A stretch of 64,000 nucleotides of DNA from Neoarius graeffei (GCF_027579695.1 NC_083587.1:3265001-3329000); one strand, 5' to 3'; shown: positions 33,323 to 44,334, counted from the stretch's first letter. Numbers and translations are program-made. The notes: generated by a model from the sequence alone, not told the origin.

Positions 33323-34308
33323 AGGGATAGTTCGGGATTTTTGACATGAATCTATATGGTATCCCCGTCAGCAGTGTCGTGCATCCACACTGACTTACCC
33401 CCGACAGTGTTCTGTGAGCCTAGATATTGTACAGTGTTGGTCAGTGCACAAGTAGTTCCGGCAGGTTTCCTGGGGTCTGCAAAGTAACACGTTTTTCTTC
33501 TCAAAACAGCTCGTGTTCGAATGAGTGATTTATTAGCATAACAAAACCCTTGTAGTCCAAAAAGTCACACCTTGTAATTGCTTGGGGCTACTTTCTCTCA
33601 ATAGCGATCAGTGCGCGCTGTCACTGTTAACAGTTGTGTGCGAGCTAGCCAACAACTTTCATTAGTTGTTCGACAGTGTTTAGCAGCAGCAAATTGCTTT
33701 CCTCCTCAGTATACAAGTGCGCTTCCATGGCAGGGAAAAAGAAACTACCACTGCTGCCTATGTAGTGCCCTATTTATACAAATAGGAGTCATTCAGGATT
33801 CAGCCATGACACGGAGCAAAAACATGGCTGAATCCTGAATGACTCCTATTTGTATAAATAGGGCACTACATAGGCAGCAGTGGTAGTTTCTTTTTCCCTG
33901 CCATGGAAGCGCACTTGTATACTGAGGAGGAAAGCAATTTGCTGCTGCTAAACACTGTCGAACAACTAATGAAAGTTGTTGGCTAGCTCGCACACAACTG
34001 TTAACAGTGACAGCGCGCACTGATCGCTATTGAGAGAAAGTAGCCCCAAGCAATTACAAGGTGTGACTTTTTGGACTACAAGGGTTTTGTTATGCTAATA
34101 AATCACTCATTCGAACACGAGCTGTTTTGAGAAGAAAAACGTGTTACTTTGCAGACCCCAGGAAACCTGCCGGAACTACTTGTGCACTGACCAACACTGT
34201 ACAATATCTAGGCTCACAGAACACTGTCGGGGGTAAGTCAGTGTGGATGCACGACACTGCTGACGGGGATACCATATAGATTCATGTCAAAAATCCCGAA
34301 CTATCCCT
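33323..34308. repeat. Perfect palindrome, two 486-bp arms around 14 bp
   Basis: The left arm 33323-33808 starts AGGGATAGTTCGGGATTTTT and the right arm 33823-34308 is its inverted copy, ending AAAAATCCCGAACTATCCCT. The loop is ACACGGAGCAAAAA. Arm lengths are equal and I found no mismatch by eye. TTAA precedes the left arm (33319-33322); the right flank reads ATAA. The two mirrored 75-residue frames on opposite strands are by-products. It fits a foldback element or an inverted duplication of a TTAA-type MITE. Confidence 0.93.
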
Positions 34309-34835
34309 ATAATAGCAAAGGTCTTGCTGCGGCTTCAACTTTTCACCCGATCACCTTTCAATAGGCAAATATCATTATTACTACTACTACTACAAAAGGC
34401 CTAGTATTAGTAGTAGACAAGTAACCTAGTTGCCTAGTAGTAGGACAGCCAAATAGTTTCATCAGTGGCCTACGCCGAGCCTCCCCGGGACTAGACAGTA
34501 GCGGAGGCTGTATTTATTTATTTATGCCTATCTAGCGCAACAACTTATTCCTTTACATATACTCAAACATAGCATAAGAAAGAGTTCAACAACAGGCAAT
34601 CACAGCAGCTTGGTGAAGTTCTAAATCACATCGGTGTCACCCTTTTTTCCCTCGGATCTGCATCACTCTCATTATTGACCTTTAGCGCTCCCAGTTGACG
34701 GAAATCCGTCGTAGCGACGGAAAACTTTAATCCATGTATTAAATGTCATTGAAATAACTTCTTAGTCTGTTGAGACATGGCCCGTTATAAATTTGCTGTT
34801 ACCAGGCAATGACCAAGAACTGTATTATTAGGGTC

Positions 34836-35625
34836 GGTGTCTGTGTTGTAGCAGTGTACTAGCAGCTAGCTGTTAGAACTAGCTGATGTCAATAACATAG
34901 TAGCTAGTATGTTAGTGTAGCAATGTTTACGTTCAGTCATTTGGATGACTGTAAAAACCTTTCAGTCTCAAGTTTTTCCTTTACTGTATTTACTAGTTTA
35001 CTGTAATTATGATCCGGCAGCTATTTACACCGGATCCAGTGTAAATAGCTGTCGGAGCGCGCTCCGGCTTGCTCCCCCTCAAATTAAGCAGCACGCTCCG
35101 GCTTGCTCCCGGAGCACTCCGGAAGCAAGCCGGAGCGAGCTGCTTAATTTGAGGGGGAGCAAGCCGGAGCGCGCTCCGGAACCTCGGCCGGAGCACTCCG
35201 GGAGCAAGCCGGAGCGCACTGCTTAATTTGAAGGGGAGCAAGCCGGAGCGCGCTCCGGAACCTCGGCCGGAGCACTCCGGGAGCAAGCCGGAGCGCGCTG
35301 CTTAATTTGAGGGGGAGCAAGCCGGAGCGCGCTCCGGAACCTCAGCAGGAGCACTCCGGGAGCAAGCCGGAGCTCGCTGCTTAATTTGAGGGGGAGCAAG
35401 CCGGAGCGCGCTCCAGCAGCTATTTACACTGGATCCGGTGTAAATAGCTGCCGGATCATAATTACAGTAAACTAGTAAATACAGTAAAGGAAAAACTTGA
35501 GACTGAAAGGTTTTAACAGTCATCCAAATGACTGAATGTAAACATTGCTACAGTAACATACCAGCTGCTATGTTGTTGACATTAGCTAGCTTGACCTTCA
35601 AAACGGCAGACACCGGGGCGTCACA
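34836..35625. repeat. Inverted repeat with embedded 79-bp tandem array
   Basis: The outer arms (about 34836-35096 and 35375-35625) pair from CGGTGTCTG through GCAATGTTTAC, TTTGGATGACTG and TTACTGTAATTATGATCCGG to the central GCTATTTACAC(C/T)GGATCC. Inside, at 35111, 35190, 35269 and 35348, a 79-bp unit beginning GGAGCACTCCGG repeats with exact period and includes the palindrome CCGGAGCGCGCTCCGG. Open frames here are products of the repeat. Confidence 0.88.
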
Positions 35626-36006
35626 TGACCCTGTGACGTCAGGTGAAAAACCTCAATTGGCCGGTTTCACGAGCGGAATATTGCGCATGCGCACATCGCT
35701 GTTTCCGAAGAGAAACATCCGGCGATTCATCAAAACAATATGTCGAGTGAGATGCTTCGGAAATCGTGTGAATAAACTGATAAATTTGATATGTAACCCG
35801 AATATCGGCGTATTTTGGCACTTGTCCGATCGGACAAGTAACTGAGACGATGAACTTGTCTGACATATAGTATCACTTGTCCCGGACAAGCGGACAACCG
35901 TTAATGTCGAGCCCTGTATAAGGGGAGTAAAACATTCTAATTGCTGATATAATAGTTATATTGTTAACTACAGGGCTACTTAAATTGCCTGACCTTAAAT
36001 TAGTAG

Positions 36007-36335
36007 TTAGAATTTTTTTTGTCGGATATTTTCAATTTTGTCATTGAAAAAATTCATGAAGTCGTTGCTGCTACATACTGCAGGTGTGCATGCGTCTATA
36101 GTGGACTTATTCCTGGTTAATTTTGCTACAGTATTAAACAGGAATCTAGGATTATTTTTGTTATCTTCTATTAGGGAGGAGAGATAATGTTGATCTCGCA
36201 GCACTAAGAGCTTTTCTATACTTCAGGAAGCTCTCCTTCCACGCTAATTTGAACGCTACCAATTTTGTTTGACGCCATTTACATTCCAGTTTTCGAGTGG
36301 TCTGTTTTAATGTGCAAGTGTCATCGTTATACCAG
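36007..36335 (-). pseudogene. L2 linker between endonuclease and RT
   Basis: The minus frame reads SLIEDNKNNPRFLFNTVAKL and then SSNDFMNFFNDKIENIRQK, the conserved linker of L2-type ORF2; the same block occurs in plus orientation at 39960-40140. Antisense L2 sequence extends roughly 35940-36335. Confidence 0.75.
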
Positions 36336-37779
36336 GGTGCTAATTAAGTCATTTAAAATCTGTATTTTTCTTTCAAGCTGGTTTGTGATAATGCCTATTG
36401 TTAAAAGGATTATACAAATAGTGTCAATGTATTGGACAATAAACTGCACTGAATGCACAACCTCCTCGGCAGAGGTAATAATGTTGGCCAAACTCTCCAC
36501 ATGAACTCAGCTAAATCATGATCAGTTATGACGCGATTAGGATTACCCTCAGTCAACAATCTACACTTCTTACAGATGCAACTTTTTTTTTTTGGTTTTG
36601 TGAACAGAAGACAGCATGGCGGATGAAGAATCGCAGCGAGCAGACCAACCTCCTGAAAGAAGCATCAGAGCAGTGGAGACACAAATCACTCCTGGGCACT
36701 TTAACTTTAAGAATAAAACCAGCGCGGAAACAGAACACAGAGCTTTGCGAGTTGGGCCTTTAGCCTTGAGTTAAAGTAAGAAGTTTCGTTGCTGCCAGAG
36801 CTCATCGTTAGACAGAGTTCTCTCTCTCCAGGGATCAGAGGCTTAGAGCTCAACACCATACGATTCTTCCAGTAACAAGATTTCTCGGTTGGGGAAACCA
36901 TGCCTAAAACAGTCCCCTATGATTTCATCCATCTTCATTTTCAATGTGTAAAGCTTTCTGCTTAATACACTGCAGAGGGGGTGAGGCTGCCTGATTGGCT
37001 TTAAAATATTAAAAATAAAATTAAATAAAAATAAAAAAAAGAGGGAAAAAAGCCTGTGAGGAATAAAGTCGGAATTTTGAGAAATAAAAGTTGGAATTCC
37101 GAGAAATAAAAGTTGGAATGGCGAGGAAGTTGCAATTTAGAAAAAAAAAATAACGTGATGGAAATAGCTTTAAGTGAAGATTATTTAAATACTTTAAACA
37201 TACAACTAAACAGGTTAGCCAAACTACAGCTCTCTCCTGAGTGGATAAGTAGTGCACTACCGAGAGTGCACACGGCATTATTTCATACTGAACGGAGTTC
37301 ACCAAAACAGGGAAGTGGAGCTGGATTAGGGATTCGACCACACACCTTCAGTTTAACTTACCTCAGGGTTTTAAATCCTCAGAGCCAGACACAATAACGC
37401 GCTTTTATTTTTATAAACCGAGAGGCTGATGCGGTTCATGGAAGCAGCGGGTTTTTAATTTTTCCCTCTTCTTTTTCTTCTCCAGTGTTTTCTGTCGGTT
37501 GGAGAAGCAGCTACTGGACGCGTTAGCGCCACCACCTGGACTGGAGTGGAGTTTCAGGGTGGAAGACGCCTTTCCCAACCAAACCCTCACACATTTCTAC
37601 AAATAACAATTATAATGTCATTTTAAAAAGTGTAATGTTTCATGCCTGGACCCATTTGGTTGTTCTGAACATGTCTGTGCTGGGTTTTTTTTCTGCTAGA
37701 AGCTAAAATTCTCTGGGGCTGTTTGCTTCCAGTGGAACTGATGCATAGCACAACATGGGCGGAATAATAAAGAAGACTC
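36336..37779. other. Mostly unassigned stretch
   Basis: No established gene. 37065-37120 has a short tandem repeat of GAGAAATAAAAGTTGGAAT. An ATG at 36616 in good context (AGCATGG) opens a 53-codon frame, listed separately. The rest shows no structure I recognise. Confidence 0.4.
36616..36777 (+). CDS. Short 53-codon frame of unknown nature
   Basis: Reads MADEESQRADQPPERSIRAV and continues TQITPGHFNFKNKTSAE to a TAA at 36775-36777. A polypyrimidine run and AG-rich stretch precede it, and GTAAGA follows just after the stop. It is hydrophilic with no domain. It could be a first exon, a small protein or chance. Confidence 0.15.
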
Positions 37780-38275
37780 CTCTGAGGCACATAAAGCCAG
37801 CAGACTGCATCTATTTGAACTGCTGCTCATGCAGCATAACACACCTACTGTCTACCCACCGGTGTAGAGAGGTGTGGAGTGGAATGAAGACCATCGCTGG
37901 TTACAAGCCAACCAGCAATGAAGGACAGGATGGCAATGTGGAAACGGCAAATGAGCCGAATCTTTATTTCAACAGATTTGATGGCGTGACCCCAACCCAC
38001 CACCACCACCACTCTTCTGCGGGATGGCTACAACCACACACTTCACATTCTCGCCCCTCCCCCGCCTCTTCTTGCCCAACTTCATCTCCATTTCAGGATC
38101 TCGGTCGCACCTCCTCAACAGACCCCTGGCTGAGTACCCCGCCCCCAGAAACATCTTCATCCCTCCCCCACCTCCACACCAATCGTCAGCGAGGAGAAAG
38201 TGAGAAGACAGCTGAAGAGACTCCATGCAGGAAAATCAGCAGGCCCAGATGGTGTTAGCCCCTGTATAACTGTAC
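37780..38275 (+). pseudogene. LINE ORF2 fragment (Rex1/L2-like), pre-RT region
   Basis: Frames encode REVWSGMKTIAGYKPTS, QDGNVETANEPNLYFNRFD and, after a frameshift, RRQLKRLHAGKSAGPDGVSP, the segment just upstream of the LINE RT core. It breaks off at 38275, where a Tc1 terminal fragment begins. Confidence 0.65.
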
Positions 38276-38282
38276 AAGCCTG

Positions 38283-38335
38283 ATGTTGTTTTAGGTCATA
38301 TTTATGCAGAAATATAGAAAATTCTAAAGGGTTCA
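38283..38335 (+). repeat. Tc1 terminal-repeat fragment
   Basis: Matches the right end of the Tc1 copies (GTTTTAGGTCATATTTATGC, AATATAGAAAATTCTAAAGG) but stops before the tip. Only a relic of about 50 bp. Confidence 0.75.
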
Positions 38336-38399
38336 TCCATATTAAAGCATCCTAATCATCACTGAACAAGTTGTCAAACACAAGGCAAGCACAGGTTCT

Positions 38400-38745
38400 C
38401 AAAGATAGTTATCCATGTAGGAGCTAATGATATATGCCTTCGTCAGTATGAGGTTACTAAGAGTAACTTTGTAGAGGTGTTTAAATGAACAAAAGCGATG
38501 TCCGATGCGGTAGTATGCTTTGGCCCCATCCCAATGTGGCGCGGCGATGTAGCTTACAGCAGGTTATGGTTGCTGAACTGCTGGTTGTCCAAGTGGTGCT
38601 CTGAAAACAGTGTGGACTTTATAGATAATTTTGAGGGCATTTTTGGCCTGTTAGGGTGGGACGGTATCTATCCCACTCGGGAAGGTGCTGCTCTCATTTC
38701 TTGCAGCATAGCTCATCATCTCAGAACAGGCCTAGTTAACTTATG
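38400..38745 (+). pseudogene. L2 ORF1 SGNH-esterase domain
   Basis: A frame before 38487 gives IVIHVGANDI (the GxND block of SGNH hydrolases) and stops. From 38498 the frame MSDAVVCFGPIPMWRGDVAY continues through WLSKWCSENSVDFIDNF and ends with DGIYPTREGAALIS. In this family the last block is DGIHP; the catalytic His is Tyr here. L2/CR1-clade ORF1 proteins carry such an esterase with unclear function in RNP formation. Confidence 0.72.
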
Positions 38746-38959
38746 ACAATCCAGAGCCAAGGCCAGGGAGCAGACAAACAGGTTAAACCAACTGTCTGCT
38801 AGCTGCACAGAGTCGTCACTCAGGGTCCACTACAATGAGACTGTGTCTGTTCCCCGAACTATTCAAAAAAGTAGAAATACTCAGTTTGTTCTAATAACCT
38901 AATCAATATAAAATTAGATCATACTGACTGTACAGCCACTGCCAGCACTTTTGATTTCA

Positions 38960-39665
38960 AGGTAGGGCTATTAAATATTAGCTCTCTTACATCTAAAGCG
39001 CTAATGGTTAATGAACTTATTACTGATCAGGAGTTTAATGTACTGTGTTTAACAGAAACATGGATTAAGCCAAATGAATATATAGCATTAAATGAAGTTA
39101 GTCCTCCTGGATACAATTATACACACCAGCCTTCTCAAACTGGCAGAGGAGGAGGAGGCATCATGGTTATAATGATTATCTAGGCATAACACGAAAATCT
39201 GGCAATAAATTTAATACATTTGAAGTTCTTCCTATGAATATAATGTATGTAGTCTCAAAAAATAAGTCCACCCTGTCAATTCTGTTACTTATTATTTACA
39301 GGCCCCTGGGGCCATATTCTGAGTTTCTTTCTAAATTTGTGGATTTTATCACAAACCTGGTCATTTCCTTAGACAAATGTTTTGTTATTGGAGATTTTAA
39401 TATTCACTTTGATAACCCAGAAGACCCTTTGAAAACAGCATTCGTGTCAATTTTAGATTCAGTAGGGGTTAATCAGAATGTCATAGGACCTACCCACAAT
39501 GGTGGTCACACTCTTGATCTAATACTAACATTCGGGTTAAATATAGAAAATATAGTCATACTTCCACAGTCTGAAGTTATATCAGATCATTATCTCATCT
39601 TATTCAAAATATGTCTGAACAATAATATATGCGCCTCACCATGCTACTGTATTAAACATAAATAA
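38960..39665 (+). pseudogene. L2 apurinic-like endonuclease domain
   Basis: Frames read LLNISSLTSKALMVNELITD, FNVLCLTETWIKPNEYIAL (with the catalytic E in LTETW), then after a frameshift at about 39180-39234 LLLIIYRPLGPYSEFLSKF, CFVIGDFNIHFDNPED (GDFN motif), GGHTLDLILT and SEVISDHYLILF (SDH motif). These are the EEP-nuclease landmarks of LINEs. The split frame means no active enzyme. Confidence 0.82.
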
Positions 39666-39959
39666 TCTCCCAGAGTTACCAACTTTGACTGGATCACTAT
39701 CAGCCCCCACAGAACTTGATCAGGCAACTGAATGCTTAGAGTAATGTTCTGCTATACGTTAGATAATGTAGCTCCACTTAAAAGGAAAATTATTAGAAAA
39801 AATTAGTGCCCTGGTGCTAATTACACTTGCACTTTAAAACAGACCACTTGAAAATTGGAACGTAAATGACATCAAACAAAATTAGTAGCATTCAAATTAG
39901 CTTAGAAGGAGTAGCATTCAAATTTCTCCTGAAGTATAGAAAAGCTCTGAGTGCTGCTA

Positions 39960-40901
39960 GATCAACATATTTCTCCCCCCAATAGAGGATAACAAAAATA
40001 ATCCTAGATTCCCATTTAATACTGAAGCAAAATTAACCAGGAAAAAGACCACTATAGACACATGCACACCTGCAATATGTAGTAGCAGTAACTTCATGAA
40101 ATTTTTCAAATGACAACATTGAAAATATCCGACAAAAAATTCAAACTACTAATTCAAGGCCAGACAATTTAAGTGACAATTTAAGTAACCCTGTAGTTAA
40201 CAATATAACTGTATCAGATCAGCAATTAGAATGTTTTACTCTCCTTAGAGAAATCAAACTAATTCCATTAATCTCCACATCAAAATCCTCAACTTGTATA
40301 CTAGATCCCTTACCTACATGACTTCAAACAGATAATACCAGAAGTAATTGAACTGCTTCTAAAAACAATAAATTCTTCCCTTAGAATTGGCTATGTACCC
40401 AAATCCTTTAAACTAGCAGTTATCAAACTGACTGATTAAAAAAGTTGACCTCGACCCCTGTCAGCTGTCCAATTATCAGCCAATATAAAACCTCCCCTTT
40501 ATCTCCAAGATCCTCAAAAAAGCTGTGGCACAGCAGTTATGCTCATATGTATATGTGAATAACATCCATGAAATGTATCAGTCAGGATTTAGACCTCATC
40601 ATAGCACAGAGACAGCACTGGTTAAAGTAGTAAATGACCTACTGTTGGCATCTGATCAGGGCTGTCTCACTGCTTGTATAGCTTGATCTTAGTGCATCCT
40701 TTGACACCATTGATCATTCCATTCTCCTGGATAGACTAGAAAATGTTCTGGGAGTTAAGGGAACGGCCCTCTCTGGCTCAGGTCTTATTTAACTGATCAC
40801 TTTCAGGCTGTTGATGTAAATGGTGATATTTCCAGACATACAGAGGTAAAGTTTGATGTTCCACAAGGTTCTGTCTTAGGCCCACTGCAGTTTTCTTTAT
40901 A
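39960..40901 (+). pseudogene. L2 linker and first half of RT
   Basis: Degenerate frames correspond to the linker (RFPFNTEAKLTR-like) and RT blocks ([58 protein letters not shown]). Stops and indels are frequent. The RT continues after the inserted element at 42393. Confidence 0.75.
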
Positions 40902-41413
40902 GGGGAGAGCGGGGTAAGATGAGCCAGGGGGTAAGATGAGCCATCCCCTGTTTCTAAGAAACAGTAAACAAATGTGACCATGTGACCACATTCAAAGGGG
41001 GCCGGGACCATTTACTTACACTTGTGGAGAGGAGCACCACATGTCAAACTAGGTGAGGGACATATTTATAAAAATGTGTTTTTGTGCTTTCTAAGTCAAT
41101 TCCATGTTTGTCCACAGTGAAGATGATTTAGAGAAGACAAAAGTAGAATAATATTTAGACACATTAGGGTTAAGTTAGTGGCTTTCTAAGCTATGATATG
41201 AATGCTAATAAAAATAATTTTGATTAGCCTAATCCCCTTTATTAGCATTTTTCTACAAAATGGTGGCCATAGGGTAAGATGAGCCATTAGATGTGGGGCA
41301 AGTTGAGCCACTGGCTCAACTTACCCCATTGGTGGCTGAGCTTACCCAATATGGATGACACTTAAGTTTTCACATTTACTGGTCATATATGACAACAACA
41401 TATATATATATAT

Positions 41414-41476
<63 letters not shown>

Positions 41477-42392
41477 CATCAGATGAGGAAGACCAGTTGT
41501 TAGATGTGGGGGATTATGTTGTGGCAAAATACACGGGGAAGAAGAAAGTGCATTTCTTCATTGGCCAGATAATCAAATTGGATGTCTTCGAAATAGAGGC
41601 AAGATTTCTCAAAAGAAGCCGGTCATGCCATGGCTCTGCAAGAAAGCCAACCTTTGTCTTCAAAGAGAAAGATGAGGCTGTCCTGTCAAGACAGGATATT
41701 GTGAAAAAATTGCCCCGCCCCTTTACTGTTGGGGGGACAGCACGGAGGGAGAGGCAAATGGTGTTCCCTTGCCATTTGAACGCTTGGAACATTGAATAAT
41801 GATGAAATGATTGAATGATTGATGGAATGATTGCTGCATGTTTTAGCAATGTTTTAACCTACTGAAAGAAATAAGATTCTTTTGGCACTGTTCTACTGTT
41901 TTAGTAATTTCTATAATATAGTATATCTCTCATTCCCTCTCTAACCATCCCTCTTTCTATCTATCTACGCATATCTCTCTCTCTATCCATCTATCTATCC
42001 CTCCCTATCCCATCTCGTTCTATCACCTCTCTCTTCATCTCCCCTTCTCTATGCAACGGCCCTATCCCCCACTTGATTGACTTGATTCATTGATTGCATT
42101 TCTAATAATAAAAGTTGTTTACTTTGTTAACCTAACATGTTTTGTGTTGGCTCAATTTACCCCACACAGTGGCTCATCTTACCCCGTGCATGGGGTAAGT
42201 TGAGCCACTTGACATTTTTTTTTCAAGAGGTAATATCACTCTAACCATAAGAGCTTATCAATTATGTTTTGCTCAGATAGTAACAGTACACTTTGAAATT
42301 TGGTATGGTGTGTAGACTGGAAGCAAAAATGGCTTTAACATGTAGTTATGATGAAAAATGTAAAAAGTGGCTCATCTTACCCCACTCTCCCC
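40902..42392 (+). mobile_element. TA-flanked transposon with GGGGAGAGCGGGGTAAG ends
   Basis: Inverted ends GGGGAGAGCGGGGTAAGATG (40902) and CATCTTACCCCACTCTCCCC (to 42392) with TA on both sides (40900-40901 and 42393-42394); other L2 copies show the empty site. TA targets point to Tc1/mariner/pogo. Extra copies of GGGGTAAG(A/T)TGAGCCA in both orientations line both subterminal regions (40933, 41270-41335, 42150-42210). (TA)n at 41400-41474 and TCTA-rich repeats at 41940-42010 lie inside. Confidence 0.85.
41475..41799 (+). pseudogene. C-terminal fragment of a transposase-like protein
   Basis: After the (TA)n tract an open frame encodes TSDEEDQLLDVGDYVVAKY, GKKKVHFFIGQIIKLD, EIEARFLKRSRS and FVFKEKDEAVLSRQDIVKKL, and ends HLNAWNIE. 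The DYVVAKY..GK..FIGQI pattern resembles C-terminal tails I associate with pogo-type (CENP-B-like) transposase genes in animals. The DDE core is absent, so this is an internal deletion derivative. Assignment is by resemblance only. Confidence 0.4.
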
Positions 42393-43270
42393 TATATGTT
42401 ACCTCTGGGTGAGATTATCCATAAGCAAGGTGTGAGTTTCCACTATTCTGCTGATGACACACAGTTGTATGTTTCTGCAAAACCAGATGAGACATGCCAG
42501 CTTAATCGAACTGAGGAATGTGTAAAGGACATTCAACACTGGATGTTTATTAACTTCCTTCTGCTTAATTCTGACGAGACAGAAGTTCTTGTACTAGGAC
42601 CACATGCAGCTAGAAGTAGGTTTTCTGATCATCACAGTAACTCTGGATGGCCTTTCTGTTTCTTCATGTGCAACAGTAAAAGACCTATGTGGTCACTGAC
42701 TCCAGTCTATCATTTGAAACTCATATCGATAACATTACCCAGATAGCTTTCCTTCATCTCAGAAATATTGCTAAGATAAGAAATATAATGTCACTACATG
42801 ATGCAGAAAAACGAGTTCATGGTTTTGTTGGATTATTGTACTGTAATGCCTTACTGTCTGGACGCGCCAATAAATGCATAAACAAGCTCCAGTTTGTTCA
42901 AAATGCAGCAGCAAGAGTCCTTACTAGAACTAGAAAATATGACCACATCACCCCTGTCTTATCCACACTGCATTGGCTGCCAATCAAATTCCGTATTGTT
43001 TATAAAATACTACTATTGACCTTTAAAGAACTGAATGGTCTTGCACCACAGTACCTGAGCAAACTTCTGGTACTTTATAACCCAGTATGCCTACTGAGAT
43101 CAAAAGGTGCAGGCTATTTGCTGATACCTCATGTAGTGAAGGCTACATCAGGGAGCAGAGCCTTTTCTTCCAAAGCCCCACAGTTATGGAACAGCCTTCC
43201 AAGTAGGTGTTCGGGACTCAGACCCAGTCCCAGTGTTTAAGTCTAGGCTGAAAATATATCTGTTTAGTCA
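42393..43270 (+). pseudogene. L2 RT second half and C-terminus
   Basis: The frame 42348-42746 holds [20 protein letters not shown] (active-site YADD with Tyr-Ala context altered to SADD) and INFLLLNSDETEVLVLGPHA. After a frameshift, 42689-43240 holds FETHIDNITQIAFLHLRNIA, NKLQFVQNAAARVLTRTRKY, HITPVLSTLHWLPIKFRI, APQYLSKLLVLYNPVCLLRS and RAFSSKAPQLWNSLPS. This is the best reference in the window for reading the other L2 fragments. Confidence 0.85.
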
Positions 43271-43965
43271 AGCCTTTTGTTAATAGTGTTTATGAGGTAA
43301 AGGTGTAGATCTGGAGGGTCCTCAGACAGAGTGTTTTGGTAAACTGGGATGTATGGATGCTGTCAGTCCCCCACTCACTCGCTCACTCAAAGTTTGTTGA
43401 CGGTGTAATGGCTGCTGCTTTATGTCCCAGGGCGCCCTCATATCTGTGTTACCTTCTGGCTCTCCCCTTTTAGTTATGCTGTCATAGTTTTGCCAGAGTC
43501 CCTGCTTGCATTCAGCACAAAATATATACTGTTCTTACACATCAGGTGACAGTGGGCATACCTAACAACCTGTTTTGCACTCAAGTTTCTATCAATGAAC
43601 AGTTTATAACTTCAACAAAACAGACTTCATATTAAAACTATAATGATTTTCCTGGTTTCACAGTTACACTTTGTGACTATATAGGGCACTGTTATAGAAG
43701 CAAATTATTTATACTATCTGTTATCACCCAAATGAGGATAGGTTTGCTTTTGAGTCTGGTTCCTCTCAAGGTTTCTTCATGTCACCTGAGGGAATTTTTC
43801 CTTCCCACCATTGCCACAGGCTTCCTCATTGGGGATAGAGTAGGGATAAAATTAGCTCATGTTTAAAGTCATTAAATTTCTGTAAAGCTGCTTTGCGACA
43901 ATGTCTATTGTTAAAAGTGCTATAAAAATAAACTTGACTTTAGATGTGTTTTTGTTTGCTATTTA

Positions 43966-44334
43966 ATCGTGGTCATATTGGAAACTAATGCATATGTTTT
44001 TGCTTTATTTATCAGGAAGTTCCAGCAATCTTTACAAGGACGATGATGTAGATTGGGCTCCTTCACTGAACTAGATAGATAAGATAATCAAAACAATCCA
44101 CATATACCCAAAAGCAGAGCTCACAAGTTAACAGCACAAAACTGCTGACCTGGCAATGCAGTTACAATGAGCCATGATAACTTCTCCATCCTGTTTCATC
44201 ATTACCCAGATCTTTAAAAGTGTTTCTGTGGATCTCTGTAGTGTTTCTGTAGATCTTTGACTTACCTGGAAGGGGAGAGTAGGGAGGATCGAGAATCGAG
44301 TGGCTGCGCTTTGTTTACACCCGATACTAAAACT
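43966..44334. other. Unassigned, likely intron/flank of the next fragment
   Basis: No gene by itself. A GTAAGT-type donor on the minus strand near 44262-44270 (after TCCCCTTCCAG) suggests this is non-coding sequence of the YqaJ-type gene. Confidence 0.35.

Larger units (their letters stand above)
31058..35655 (+). mobile_element. Element D: 4.6 kb TGAGGTTTTTCACC-ended element
   Basis: Inverted ends TGAGGTTTTTCACC and GGTGAAAAACCTCA (31058 and to 35655). Comparison with C1 gives the empty site and shows that only AT is repeated at the junctions. It carries a YqaJ-type gene start directly after the left end, a zinc-finger-like minus frame, a perfect palindrome and a tandem array near the right end. 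It may be one large composite or a stack of nested insertions: at least the palindrome looks like an independent TTAA-type insertion. Confidence 0.75.
29818..35916 (-). mobile_element. Element C2: second CAGGGCTC transposon, interrupted by element D
   Basis: This is an inverted copy of C1: it starts CAGGGCTCTACATTAAC at 29818 and ends GTTAATGTCGAGCCCTG at 35916, with TATAAGG duplicated at 29811-29817 and 35917-35923. The body aligns with C1 over 29818-31057 and 35656-35916. C1 shows the empty site for element D. CGGACAAG octamers are kept at both ends. No transposase. Confidence 0.9.
38380..43965 (+). mobile_element. L2 copy 4, the longest LINE in the window
   Basis: It contains, in order, an ORF1 esterase domain remnant, an endonuclease, the linker, the RT (split by a TA-flanked element at 40902-42392), the C-terminal region and a full 3' UTR ending AAAAGTGCTATAAAAATAAA at about 43915-43945. 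The 5' end of ORF1 is missing. Frameshifts and stops occur throughout. Confidence 0.85.

Noticed and set aside
33611..34020. Two 75-residue frames with the same N-terminal sequence on opposite strands
   Set aside because: A direct consequence of the perfect palindrome; no motif, no conservation evidence.
35111..35426. Regular repeats suggesting a CRISPR-like array
   Set aside because: Units are contiguous 79-bp tandem repeats without unique spacers, in eukaryotic DNA.
34945..35523. Frames rich in repeated APEASRSE/LRLAPPQIKQ-type residues
   Set aside because: Produced by the 79-bp tandem array and its inverted arm.
37755..38258. 167-residue frame with His- and Pro-rich stretch as a host gene
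   Set aside because: The first part is LINE ORF2 sequence and the His/Pro-rich part arises from a frameshift of the same LINE.
41389..41474. Start of the 136-residue frame within IYIYIY
   Set aside because: Encoded by (TA)n; the meaningful part of the frame begins after the microsatellite.
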